Shown here: one piece after another, positions 35,619-46,599 of the stretch
Layout of the letters: the number at the start of each line of letters is the position of its first letter
Numbering within the stretch: position 1 is the stretch's first letter
NCBI GenBank assembly: GCA_015680685.1
Contig: MNCI01017655.1
Span: 318,393-382,392 of the forward strand
Reading direction: 5' to 3'
Length of the DNA: 64,000 nucleotides
Source: Gnetum montanum
Taxonomy: Eukaryota > Streptophyta > Gnetopsida > Gnetales > Gnetaceae
Position numbers and translations under genes: made by a program
Notes under the pieces: generated by a model
The model's database searches: none
Told to the model about the DNA's origin: nothing
What the model saw: only the letters and a program-made list of their open reading frames with translations

Positions 35619-38150
35619 ATGTCTTCTTCTTCTAACAAAAGCACTTCATCGCCAAGGGATCACACTAGAGATAGTCGGCGACACCAAACACATAACCAAA
35701 AACCACTAGTTCTTCAATAGTATCAAGTGGTATATACTCATCTCGATGAGTATATACTTGCTTTTACTTTTATCCTCCATCAGGATGAACAACTGCATTG
35801 GAGAGACTTGCAAGGTAACATAGTGTTATCTCTAGATTGGGCAATCCCTAACATGCTTCTTCGTGCTCTTGCACAGATAGGCATGATGGAATTATATGCT
35901 GAATACATTGCGGAAGATTATGACATAAGGGATTACCATCCCACAACAGCGCAATGTCTAAGGGACTCAAGGTAGGAGAGCCACCATACATTATTGAAGG
36001 GCAAAGGGGTCCTGCATGTCCTAAGCGAAATTGGAGATGATGAACCAATTATAATAGGTTCTCCATCAAAAGATGTTCCCCCTCCTAACAATAGTGAGGA
36101 GGTAGGGTATCAGAACCTACACTCCATGATACACAATGCTGGTTCTGATCCCCATAAACACCAAGTGTTCAATGAGGGAATAAAAACACATGATAAGGAT
36201 GGGCACTCAGATCGTCATCACCATCGGGGCCGTAGTCATTGAAGAGAAGGTAAGAAACATCGTCATGGCGATGATTCCCCTTCTTCTTCCCCTTCATCAC
36301 ATCATTCACCCTCTCCTTCCACATCAGGATGCAGTCATAAGGAGCACAATAGTGAGGATAAGGGTAAGCAAAATGAGAGATGTCGATGAGAGAGTTGAGA
36401 GTGAGGACGAGGGCAGTTTAGAGAGTCTAGGCATGGTAGAAGGGAAAGTAGGGAACCATGTAGGCATCATAGACATCATGAGAGAGATGATCATGAAGAA
36501 CCCCTACTTGCCACTTGAAGTATGATAGATATTACGTAGGTAGTTAGAATACCTATAAGGCATCAAAAAGATAGCCAGATCAAGAGTTTAGATATGAATA
36601 ATATCCCACGATTCGAAGGGGGATATAACGCAGATCTGTAAAATCATTTACAGGCATTCCACAATGCCTGTGCCTTGCAGAACATTGAAAACGAGTGGCA
36701 GAAGTTAAAGTTGTTTCCTAGGATACTCATAAAAGAAACAGAGAGTTGGTACCGGTCTTTAGAGCCAGAAACCATTAGAAGGTGGAGTACAATGCTATAA
36801 TTGTTTAACGATAAATACCAAATGTACTCGAGAGTGTCCAACTTGTCTAAGTAGATCCAAGGATGGAAGCAGGGTAATCACGAACCCTTGAATGTTGCCA
36901 TGGGCCAATATTATGCATTGGTACATCGTTGCCTGGGCCATGGTTATGCACAACGGGATCAACTTCGCCACCTCGTAGATGGGCTAAGACACGAAACTAG
37001 GAGAACCCTTGGGACATATGCCTAAGGGAGATTATCAGAACTTAGGTCCCATGAAATTCATCGATTTTTGGAACAAGTAGCTAAAGAAGAAGGGAAGCTA
37101 CGGAAAAGAGAAAGCGCGGAAGAGTATAACTGTAATCCTTCTCTCCGAAAGAAGGGAGTAAGATTTTGTGAGGAAGAGGATGGGTCACCACTCGAAGAGT
37201 TGGTGAATAGAAAAACCTTCATGCTTTAAAAATTAACAACGGAAGTGGTGGCTAAGGTAGATCAAATACAGGACTCCTTAGATAGTAGACTTGAACTTGT
37301 CCTAAAAATCGTAGAGGAGTCTAAAGAGGAACAAAGTTATGACCATGATAAGAAAAAGTGAAGAGAATCAGGTCATGCACGTGACAAGGGTAAGGGAAAA
37401 ATGACTATCACTGATGAGGTTGTGGATTTAGACACGAACAATGATGGTGGATGTGAGATCTGCCAATATGAACATCCTAAGGGATGTTGCCCAATAATCT
37501 CACATCTACAAGAGTCTAGGGGTGTATGCACTCAACCCAAGACTTAACAGATGGTAGGCACCCTGAAGGTTACCTTATCCCCAAGGTAACCTGAGGTAGT
37601 TCCACCAACCGTTAACGTATTATCCAAGTGGAACTCTGCCACAACCTATCGGGCAACACCAGTAGTGGCAACAACCACAGTCATGGGGGATGCCACCACC
37701 TAGGCAACAATACCCTTACCGGCAACCAGACCCATATGGCTATTACGTGTAGCAGCTAGTTTCTCCAAGTGACTCTATGGATCATGCAACCCCACAACAT
37801 CACTACCAAGTTCAGGATTATTTTAGGACTCCTTCTTCTTTGAGAGACACACCATATGCATACTATCCTCCAAATCCATCCACCACTCTTACGTCGATAG
37901 TTCCACTACCACCCGCTCTAACAATGCAAGGGGAACTCCCCACTCAACCGCAACAACGTAATGCTATGAGAGTTGTAAACCTTTGGCCTGCTGTTGGTTC
38001 TGATAACCAAAAGAAGAGAAGACCTTTCTTCAGAATCAAAAGCCCAAACAAACTCTCACAATCACAAGCGGTTGAGTCTGTGACCACTCCTCCAACAAAT
38101 AAGGCTTCGGATCTTCCTTCAAACCAACAATAGAGCTCAATGCATACGGT
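35619..38150 (+). pseudogene. Element F gag, decayed
   Basis: The start is ATG 35619 (MSSSSNKSTSSPRDH), 120 bases after the primer binding site. Order: N-terminal domain with HLDEYILAFTFILHQDEQ (about residue 40 on), a His/Ser/Arg low-complexity stretch, and a capsid region at 36580-37050 (NIPRFEGGYN, ESWYRSLEPETIRRW, LFNDKYQMYS), typical of Retrotrans_gag. A Lys/Glu helix follows, and then GGCEICQYEHPKGCCPII at 37450-37500, a C-x2-C-x3-H-x3-CC motif. The tail is rich in Pro, Gln and Tyr. Stops (mostly TAG) and frameshifts are present but fewer than in E or G. Confidence 0.8.
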
Positions 38151-38775
38151 TATGTTAACACATACCGTTATTGACTGGATCAAGGTAGGTCACCTTCCTA
38201 GGAAACCCTTTGATGCTGGAAGTCCCTTAATCTACCTCCAAGTCACTGGGAACGAACCTCATAAGGCTCTTCTTGACTCAGGTTTCGAAGTCAACTTAAT
38301 CTGACGAGAAATGTATCAAGCCTGGAACATGCTTTCACTTAAGAAGAGAAATATTTAACTAGAGCTGGTTGACTAGTCCATCACCATTCCCTTGGGATTG
38401 ATGAAGGACATCGTTACCACTATGTGTGGTTGGTCATACCCAGCTGATTTCCTGGTGATAGAAGTCAACAGCAACAAAGGGGACTTCCCAATTATTATGG
38501 GAAGGGCATGGATAAGTACAATAGATGCATGCCTAGGAATATGTGATCTTTCCTTGGAAATATCTAAGGTAAATATTTATGGAAATATTGAGAAGAATAA
38601 AGTTCCATACATCACATATAGTGACTCAGAGGGTGATGACATGGAGGAATGCTCAGCATCTCCTACATGCAACTGGTGTGCACAAGAAAATCAAATACAA
38701 AGGTGCCTGTATGTAGCAACCACACAAAAAAAGAACACCCAGTGGTTGGCAGATGATCAAGAGAGTAGCCCATGA
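38151..38775 (+). pseudogene. Element F aspartic protease, near-intact active site
   Basis: The active site reads KALLDSGFEVNLI, with Asp-Ser-Gly intact, at about 38260-38300. Then come MLSLKKRNI and LELVD-stop-SITIPLG, the stop shared in position with B, E and G. The frame 38392-38775 continues with TTMCGWSYPADFLVIEV and GDFPIIMGRAWISTIDACLG, the protease second half. It ends in an acidic segment and a Cys-containing tail. RT should follow, but the sequence passes instead to pol-end-like sequence by about 38870. Confidence 0.78.
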
Positions 38776-39116
38776 ACATGCATGGAACAAATTGGGGGAA
38801 CAACCTGCAACCACAACGAAAGAATAGATACATTGAAATATGAACATCGCCAACTTCCACCCCTTAACCTTAAAACATCAATTGGGAGAAGTTGGACACT
38901 TCTTAGAAATTCAAATAAGCATTCATTATTTCAGATCTCTCCCTTTCCAATCAGTCATGGGGGAGATGGCCACCTATGCTGATCATTCAGGGCCCTCAGT
39001 TCTTTTAAGTTTTTGTTTTACACGTTTTTGTCTTGCACATTTTTGTTTTGCATATTTTTGTTTTATAAATTTCTTTAACTTTTCTTGTTTTGCACATCAT
39101 TATACTTTTTCATTTT

Positions 39117-39134
39117 GTGTGTGTGTGTGTGTGT
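39117..39134. repeat. GT microsatellite
   Basis: About nine GT units lie in the spacer of element F. Confidence 0.9.
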
Positions 39135-39574
39135 TATCCATCTTGTAAGTTTGTCATTTAATAAGTGTTCTTCATGATGGAATGAATTGTTTTCCTATTG
39201 ATTGCTAATGTTTGGTTTTTACCTTTAAGTTACGATGTTGATACTAAGGTATGGTTCTTTTGATATAGCAAGCAATGAGTCCACTTCATCCATACATCCA
39301 CAAATTTCTATGGTCTCTCTTAGCTTGGAAATGTACAGTCCCTTTCTAAATAAGAACTATCAATGAATCGGTGACTGGGCATTTCTCAAACTAAGGAAGA
39401 ACTCAAGGATTGAAAATGGTGTGGCTTCAAGGGACCTTGATGTATTTGTGTTGGCCATTCTCTTGGGTGCTTAGATATGTTCTTCTTAAGTTTTCTTACC
39501 ATTTGGATGTTACTCAATTATCGGGAAGTTGAGTAAATAAAAATAATGAAGTCTTTGCATGGTGTGGTTCTCAC

Positions 39575-40021
39575 NNNNNNNNNNNNNNNNNNNNNNNNNN
39601 NNNNNNNNNNNNNNNNNNNNNNNNNNNNNNNNNNNNNNNNNNNNNNNNNNNNNNNNNNNNNNNNNNNNNNNNNNNNNNNNNNNNNNNNNNNNNNNNNNNN
39701 NNNNNNNNNNNNNNNNNNNNNNNNNNNNNNNNNNNNNNNNNNNNNNNNNNNNNNNNNNNNNNNNNNNNNNNNNNNNNNNNNNNNNNNNNNNNNNNNNNNN
39801 NNNNNNNNNNNNNNNNNNNNNNNNNNNNNNNNNNNNNNNNNNNNNNNNNNNNNNNNNNNNNNNNNNNNNNNNNNNNNNNNNNNNNNNNNNNNNNNNNNNN
39901 NNNNNNNNNNNNNNNNNNNNNNNNNNNNNNNNNNNNNNNNNNNNNNNNNNNNNNNNNNNNNNNNNNNNNNNNNNNNNNNNNNNNNNNNNNNNNNNNNNNN
40001 NNNNNNNNNNNNNNNNNNNNN
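39575..40021. other. Assembly gap, 447 N
   Basis: A run of N bases. The size may be an estimate. Any frame across it is meaningless. Confidence 0.99.
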
Positions 40022-40810
40022 GTGGGTTTGTTAGGGCATTAAGGGCATGAGCCTACTTTGGGGAGGACCCACTGGCATTCCTATTTGGTGCACCAGTTAA
40101 ATTCTTTCCCTTAACATTTTTGCAATCCACTCTATTTTGTTCATTTCCATCTTGACATCTATTTCATCGACGTTATAGTTGTTTTTTTCCTCCATCTTTC
40201 TTGTTCTTTATTCTTTCTTCATTCTATCACTACCGGAGGTTGCTATTAGTCATGTGGGTCTGGACCCAAATTTTTTCCATTTTTCCCTAACCCCTACACC
40301 TTCGGTAGCCACTATGATATCTCCAGATCTGTATCAGCCATACCACAACTCAGCAAATGGACCTTTCACCAAAGCAAGGTATCCACTGCATTGTGATTCA
40401 TTTACCCTTGCTAATATAAAGACTATGTTGTGTGTACAGATGGAAATCATATAATAACGGATTGGATCTAGAGGGAACACATGGAATGGATCGGTGTTGA
40501 AGTAGCTATGCAAGGAACGAGATGGATGACATGCTTATAGATAGACAATGAAAGGCGCAACCTTGGCATTGACAGCAATAGACTTCTTCTTTCTTCTATC
40601 TTCTCTCTCAGCTACCAAATAAGGCCTGATGTCAAATATATAAGGTGTTCACTCTTGTTGTCATGAACACTAGTTTTTTCATGTTCTGTAATGATGATCC
40701 ATTCACATGTCATCCCATTCACCATTAGTTCCATTCAAGTCAATAATCCCATACCTTCCCAATATTTTGTAAGGAACTCAAGGACGAGTTTTTATTCAAT
40801 CATGGGGGTA

Positions 40811-41676
40811 TGATGGGATGTGATATCGCATGGGCCACGATATTGCATATGTGATATCGTGTTCGCTGCGATATCGCATCCCCCATGATATCGCGTATGC
40901 AATATTGCATCTTCCCTTGTGATATCGCGTACGTGATATTGCAGTGCGCCACCAAATCTATAAATAAGAGGCGGCTCTCCCTTATTTCACAGTTTAGGCC
41001 TAGACCGTAGTGAAACTCTGGCAGTTTTACCTCCCTAGAGATAGAATAATTTTCATGCTCGCAGTAGGAGCTCCAAAGTGAACAGATCTTTATTCGAGCA
41101 AATATTGTACCTGAACACAAGTTTGTGTACAGAAATAAAGACGAACTTCTTGGATAAACCTTGTAGTGCATGGAATAAGCTAGATAAGAATTTGCTTATT
41201 ATTATTTATTGTTTATCATTTAAATGCTTTATTAGTTAATTAAATCTCTCTCAACCCTTCTCCCATAGTTAAGTGCATTCAGTACGACTGCTTCGAGCAC
41301 GTGCGTTATGCTTGGTGATCCTAGTAACGAATAGCGTTTGGTAACCAATGTTGCATTGGTTCAGGGTGTGAATGGTAAGTGGGAACGGATGCTGATTCTA
41401 TGTTAATTAAGGCTTAGTTAGTTAGTTAATTAGTCTCTTCACCCTTCACCTCATTAGCATAGGAGATAAAAACTGAAAAGACATAAAAATCATATACCTC
41501 AGACTTACTTAACCATAAATCGTGAAAAATACAAGTAAGTTTGGGAAGATAATGAATGATTAACCTTAAGTGTTCCATGAGGCGTGTAGGCACTTAGTCT
41601 GCGGAGTTCGATCGGATCGCGTGTGTAACACTCGTATTCGTATGGTTAAGTGTAGGGGGTACCTTGCCACTCATCA
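40811..41676 (+). repeat. Element F 3' LTR (866 bp)
   Basis: It is preceded by the polypurine tract CATGGGGGTA (40801-40810). U3 has six or more GATATC/AATATT-type units separated by CGCATGGGCC- or CGTACG-like spacers (40820-40945), more than the 5' LTR. A TATA box (CTATAAATAAG) follows near 40960. It ends CCACTCATCA at 41676, with ATATA following. Confidence 0.88.
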
Positions 41677-41904
41677 ATATATATATATATATATAGCTCA
41701 AGTAGTATAAAAATCAACCAAAAGGTTTAGGTTTCTAATAATCATATCTAATCTAATAGATCAATAAGTCAAGGGTTCAAGCCTTATTAAAGCATAGTTA
41801 TCTAAATCGTATCACATAGCTAAGATAAGTAGGAATAACAAATAAATACTTTAGCTACAAACATATCTAGTAGGAGATAAAAAGATTAAGTCTTCTTAGA
41901 GTAG

Positions 41905-42026
41905 AAATCACACATAGCTAAACTATGTATTCATAGAACTTTATAGCTCAACATTGTCCATCAAAATTGAACCCATGACTTAGAGTTTTCAAATTAAGTG
42001 TCTTACCACTACGCTAATGCCTCATT
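41905..42026 (-). repeat. tRNA-derived SINE copy S1
   Basis: On the minus strand the head GAGGCATTAGCGTAGTGG gives a pol III A box (TAGCGTAGTGG, 42016-42006). A B box (GGGTTCAATTTTG, 41974-41962) follows at tRNA-like spacing. The body (CAATGTTGAGCTATAAAG) matches copies S3 and S5. Confidence 0.7.
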
Positions 42027-42951
42027 CTTAGCATCTATTTTCTTGAGAAGAGAAGAACAAGAATTAACCAAATATCTTTCATAATGGAAAAGTTGCAATA
42101 ATTAGGAAGAATATAATATGTAATTGATTGAATGTAATTTTTTTTACTTGCTTGTAATACCAATACTTTTTATGGTTAATAAGATTAATTTTAATAAAAA
42201 ATGTCCACAAGAACTAAATGGTATGGAAATAAATTCCATATGTTTAATGAGACTTAAAAGACTAATAATTTACTATATAACTCTTTGAAAAACCAATAAA
42301 AGATTAAATAGCTTCATAAAATATGAAATGTTAGAATATTCTCTAGATTGGACATCAAAATTTGGAGTTCACTTATGAATAGTTAGCATTGCATGTTTAG
42401 GTATAAATGACCTAAAATTTAGAATATGCTTCACCACTTGATATTTATGACATGCTACACCATTGAAACATTACTTAGTTTCACAAGTTCAAGAAAATGA
42501 GATATATACCTAACATGAATGACTTAAATATTATGCTTTTACATAACATCATTTAACTATGAAGAAAAACTTTTATTATGAGGTAGGTAACCAAAAATAT
42601 GATTGAACATATATCATGATATAAGATAAGCAAATAATGATACCTGTACATCATTAGGAAGAATAAAATCAAGAATCTTATTAGCAATGTCACTAGAAGA
42701 TGTTACAAATTTTTTCTTGCTAGCAATTTAAGAACTGACATAAATTTTTGCATTAGTAGAAAAAGTATGAATTTCAGTATTGGTAGAAGAAGTTAGAAAT
42801 AATTTAGAATTTCACATAGGAGAAAGATAATTTGGAGAAATCTTTCTTGTATCAAAAACTATTATAAAGATATATTAAATAATATATCAAATCAATTTAA
42901 GAATAAGTAAAGCTATATATTAAACATATATCAAATCCTCATCCAAGTACT

Positions 42952-43175
42952 ATGATGTGTCAGGTTGGTGGTAAAACTCTTGATTTGGAGACTTCAAGTT
43001 ATCTCATCAAAATACTATGAGGTGTTATCCTAGAGGTAGGACTCTTGATTTTGAAGCTCCATGTTATGGGTTTAATTCTAGTAGGTAATGTTGAGTTATA
43101 TAGTTCTAATTTGATTATATATCTTAGGGTGTACCTATGTTTCAATTATTTTAGGTTACTAAGATATCTAGTTAA
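42952..43175 (+). repeat. Tandem pair of SINE copies S2 (partial) and S3
   Basis: Two heads (ATGATGTGTCAGG at 42952 and ATGAGGTGTTATCC at 43017) both lead into AACTCTTGATTTGGA- or GACTCTTGATTTTGA-like sequence. Only the second has a full body, with a B box (GGGTTTAATTC) and the tail TTTCAATTATTTTAGG, as in S5. The first is truncated at about 43005. Confidence 0.7.
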
Positions 43176-43224
43176 CTTGATACATTATTAGTATTATAGA
43201 GAAATATAATCATGTTAAATTAGT

Positions 43225-43300
43225 ATGTTCCATGAAATTGAACCTTTGACTTGCATATCACAAGTTGCATGCTTTAGCCATGTGAGCAATACTAAACTAT
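43225..43300 (-). repeat. tRNA-like SINE head, second type
   Basis: The minus strand reads ATGGCTAAAGCATGCAAC, then GTCAAAGGTTCAATTTC, resembling A and B boxes at tRNA spacing but different from S1-S5. No body could be defined. Confidence 0.4.
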
Positions 43301-44465
43301 TTGTAATATAAATTTAATATATTATCAAAAAGGTAAATGTTAAGATTTTGAAATATAGGGTGTTGCATCCAATCACACCATTCCATTGCTTTGCAAATAT
43401 ATTCAATGGTGCACCAAAAAAAAAAAAATACATTACTATGCATTAAGCTCTAATGTTAATGATTCTTTAAAACCTTGCTTAATGTGAGATGTTTATTTCA
43501 TATGAATGACATATGGGGATGAAGCTTTGCATCTAATGAACTTGTGATGGGTGAGTATGAAGAAGGCTACAATCTCCTTTGATGTGGGAGTAATTAGATG
43601 ACCTCTGGTGCTACCCATGGTAGTGATGACTGCTTATTATCAATAATGCATCATGGTCATGGTCTCCTTTGACATGGTAGTTATTACATCCATTTTGAAG
43701 ACATTCACTATGGCAATATGATTATGATTTATATATTGTGTGTGTAGTTTTGGTGGGGTATTAGGGATGACTTAGTTTGTTATGATTTTGCTTTATATGC
43801 TAGGATGTTTTGGCTTTTATGTTATAATTAAGATGTCTTTACATGCTTAACTAACATGATTATGTACACTAGCCTTGTGTGATTTGTTAGAAAGGTGATA
43901 TGGTTGTCAAGGATGTTAGATTAGGGTACAAGAGCAACGATTTGATAGGTATTTATGCTTTATATTATGTCTTGCTTGGATGTGATTTTAACATGTAGAT
44001 GTGTAGAGCATTTGATATGGATCTTGTAGGTTTAAATGGATTTTAATTTGGAGTCCCAATGTGTTTTTGATGTACAAAGTATTAGTAAGGAGGGGGGAAA
44101 TGTTGGTTTAAAAAAAAAGTTAAAAGTAAAATTTGTTTCATAAATGCACATGATGTGCGAATGGAAAGTTAAGGTCTTTTATAAAAAGTACACATGGTTG
44201 ATACGTGTTTTATAAACCATTATGTTTTTTTATTATCTACCATTGCCTTTTCTTTCTTTGCATACCCTAAGAATCTAGGTTTTTTATTTTCATAGAAACA
44301 GAAATAAAGTATAAGTCTATTCTTCCCTGTTTCTTTGGGTTTTTTTTTTCCATTTTCAACTTTTTCTAAATTTTAAGCTTCATGGATGGGTTTTTCTTTG
44401 CTATGAGTTTGAATTCGGAATTATTGCAATTACATTGATGACCAAGCCATGATTTTTTTCAAAGA

Positions 44466-45700
44466 AAAAAGCTTCACCACATGATAGATGGGCTCAGAAA
44501 TAGAACTAGAGAGACTCTTGGGGCTTATGCCTAAGGGAGATTATTAGAGATGTAGGCTCATTTGATCCAAAGGCTCATTGATCAAGTGGAAAAGTAAGAA
44601 GGAGAACAAAAAAAAAAATATGAAGGAGTATAATAGAGATCCCTCCATTCACGAAAAGAGGCACATTTTTGCAATCTTGAAAAGGAAGCACTACTAGACA
44701 AAGTGATACAAAGAAAAACCTTATTGATCTAAATATCTGTCATAGAGATATTTTCTAAGATGGAAAAAATGTAGGACTTCTTAGATAAGAAGTTCCAAAC
44801 TACTCTAAAGTTTTTGGAGGAGAAAATGGAGTAGGGGAAGTAAGATAAAGATAGAAGGAGAAGAAAGAATATAAGAAAGGACCACTATTAGCATACAGGT
44901 AAGGCTACAACAGTTAATGAGGTTGTACATTATGAGATAGAGGAAGAAGGATGTAACATCTTTCAACATGAACATCCCAAGGGATGTTACTATGTATTGC
45001 CATATTTGCAAGAATATGGGTTCAATGCGTTAAACCCAAATTTGCAAAAAGGCAACCACCTAGGAGATTTCCTTATCCATAGGATAATTATAAGTAATAG
45101 TTTTACTGACAATAGTATTATCCAAGTGGAGCACCACATTAACCTCAATACCATTATTTTCAATGGAAAAATCCATAGTCGTGGAGGGTACCACTACCAA
45201 GGTAGCAATATCCTTAATGTCAACTAGACTTGCATGGGTATGATGTCTAATAACCTATATCCCCTAATGACTCTACAAATAATGCCTTTTTTTCACATCA
45301 CTATTACCCTTTTAAATATCACAGAGTAACCACTCTATGAGTTGAGTCTCCTTTCACTTATCCTCCTCATTACTCACCACAATACTCTACACCTTTTAAT
45401 TCCACTCCTTCACCACATGCACCATCTATGCAATGTGAAATTCCATTGTAGCCTCAGGAACACAATGTCACGAGGGTCATGAACTTATTTTCAAATTATA
45501 ATTTGAGTAGCTCTAAGTGTAAACCTTGTAAAAGGGCTTTATATAGATCCAACAATTAATCAAAATCCCTACAGGCATTTGCGGCTGCTAATCCTTCACA
45601 CACTACTTTAGAAATCATGAATGAGTCATCTTCAAACCAAAGGTCCCAAAATGTGAATACTATCATGTTAACCCATGCAATTACAAATTGGATTAATATA
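44466..45700 (+). pseudogene. Element G gag, 5' truncated, decayed
   Basis: Homology to F gag starts abruptly near 44466, in a segment corresponding to F 36965 (LRETLGAYA-like). The HPKGC motif appears at 44950-44990 as EGCNIFQHEHPKGCYYVL, with one Cys replaced by Phe and the last Cys by Tyr. A Tyr/Pro/His-rich tail follows. The 5' LTR and N-terminal gag of G are absent. Confidence 0.68.
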
Positions 45701-46530
45701 GGACATCTTTCCAGGAAAATATTTAATCATAGAAGTTCTCTAATTTAATTATAGATCGTAGGAAATGATCAATGTAAAGCTATACTAAGGTCCTGAGGTA
45801 AACATAATTTTCCAAGAGATGTATAAAACTTGGAACTTGCCTCCATTCAAGAAATTTAATATCAGGTTAAAGCTCCCCGATTAATCTATCATTGTTTCCT
45901 TCAGATTAGTGGAGGATATTGTGATCACCATTTGCAGATGGTATTATCCAATGGATTTCCTAGTAATCCATATGAACAACTATAAGGAGAACTTTCCAAT
46001 TATCATGGGAAGAACTTAGCTAAGCATAATTGATGCCAAGTCAAGGATCAGAGATCTCTCTTTAAAAATTTGAGAAGAAGAGGGTGCCATGCATCACATA
46101 CAATGACATAGGATGCCATTTTAGGTAGAAAATATGAATCGTAAAGAGCACATCAATCACAACATGCAAGAAGCATGCCAAAATGTCAAATGTTCAAAGA
46201 TGCTTGTATGCAGTAGTCACAAAATAAGAGGGTAACTAGTGGCTAACAATAGATGATAGCTCTAGTTCAATAATGTGCATAAAACTAGTTGAGCTTCTCA
46301 CAAGTGCTTATATCGATAAGATAGATGAAATGGAGAAAATTCAGAACCAACTCTTCTACATAGAAGTGGAAATGGATCGGGGAGAGTTGGAAATCCCTAA
46401 TAATTTTAAACAAGAACCCCTTGAATTCAAATCTTTATTAGTAACTCTGGTGTATGTCTTTCTTAATAATGACAAGCTGATAATCATCAATGCTAATCTA
46501 AGGAACATAAAGGAAAACTATGAAAAGTGA
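45701..46530 (+). pseudogene. Element G protease and linker, decayed
   Basis: The active-site region near 45770 is too decayed to read (AILRS in place of ALLDS). LKLPD-stop-SIIVSF (stop shared with B, E and F) is followed by VITICRWYYPMDFLVIHMN and NFPIIMGRT. A longer open frame at 46273-46530 encodes a Glu/Asn-rich linker (KLVELLTSAYIDKIDEMEK), which corresponds to the protease-RT linker missing from F. Confidence 0.62.
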
Positions 46531-46599
46531 TAAAAAAATCACCAACAACCCTTGCTTGGTCATATGATGAATTGATTGGAATAGATATGTGCATACACT

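Larger units (their letters stand above)
38845..40810 (+). other. Element F pol-end remnant and spacer, with gap
   Basis: At 38930-38990 the sequence (RSLPFQSVMGEMAT) resembles the post-integrase end of G (49240-49300). After this come T-rich sequence, a GT microsatellite (39117-39134), and an N gap (39575-40021). The conserved block GCCTACTTTGGGGAGGACCC is at 40051-40070, just after the gap. No RT, integrase or additional ORF is seen. Confidence 0.7.
34650..41676 (+). mobile_element. Element F: LTR-to-LTR gypsy element with gag and protease only
   Basis: The two LTRs begin TGATGGGA and end CTCATCA. A tRNA-Asp-type primer binding site follows the first, and a polypurine tract precedes the second. 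ATATA lies on both outer sides as target duplication, although the target is an AT repeat. Between them are gag and a protease, then a jump to pol 3'-terminal or spacer sequence with no RT, RNase H, integrase or additional ORF. A 447-base gap (39575-40021) lies in the spacer. It looks like a non-autonomous element mobilised by a full-length relative. Confidence 0.85.
41677..44465. other. AT-rich region with SINE copies, no gene
   Basis: This is the right-hand continuation of the locus where F inserted. It holds the rest of the AT run (41677-41695), two to four tRNA-derived SINE copies (listed separately), an A run at 43418-43429 and T-runs near 44340. From 43500 to 44060 the plus strand is rich in G and T and poor in C. 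No coding region is seen. Confidence 0.6.

Noticed and set aside
39546-40050. Long open frames of 162-163 codons across the gap
   Set aside because: They consist of N bases apart from a few codons at each end.
40820-40945. Spaced GATATC repeats as a CRISPR-like array
   Set aside because: Spacers are short and similar, the array lies within an LTR upstream of a TATA box, and the genome is plant.
41730-41800. B-box-like AAGGGTTCAAGCC as another SINE or tRNA
   Set aside because: No A box at proper spacing and no cloverleaf could be formed by eye.
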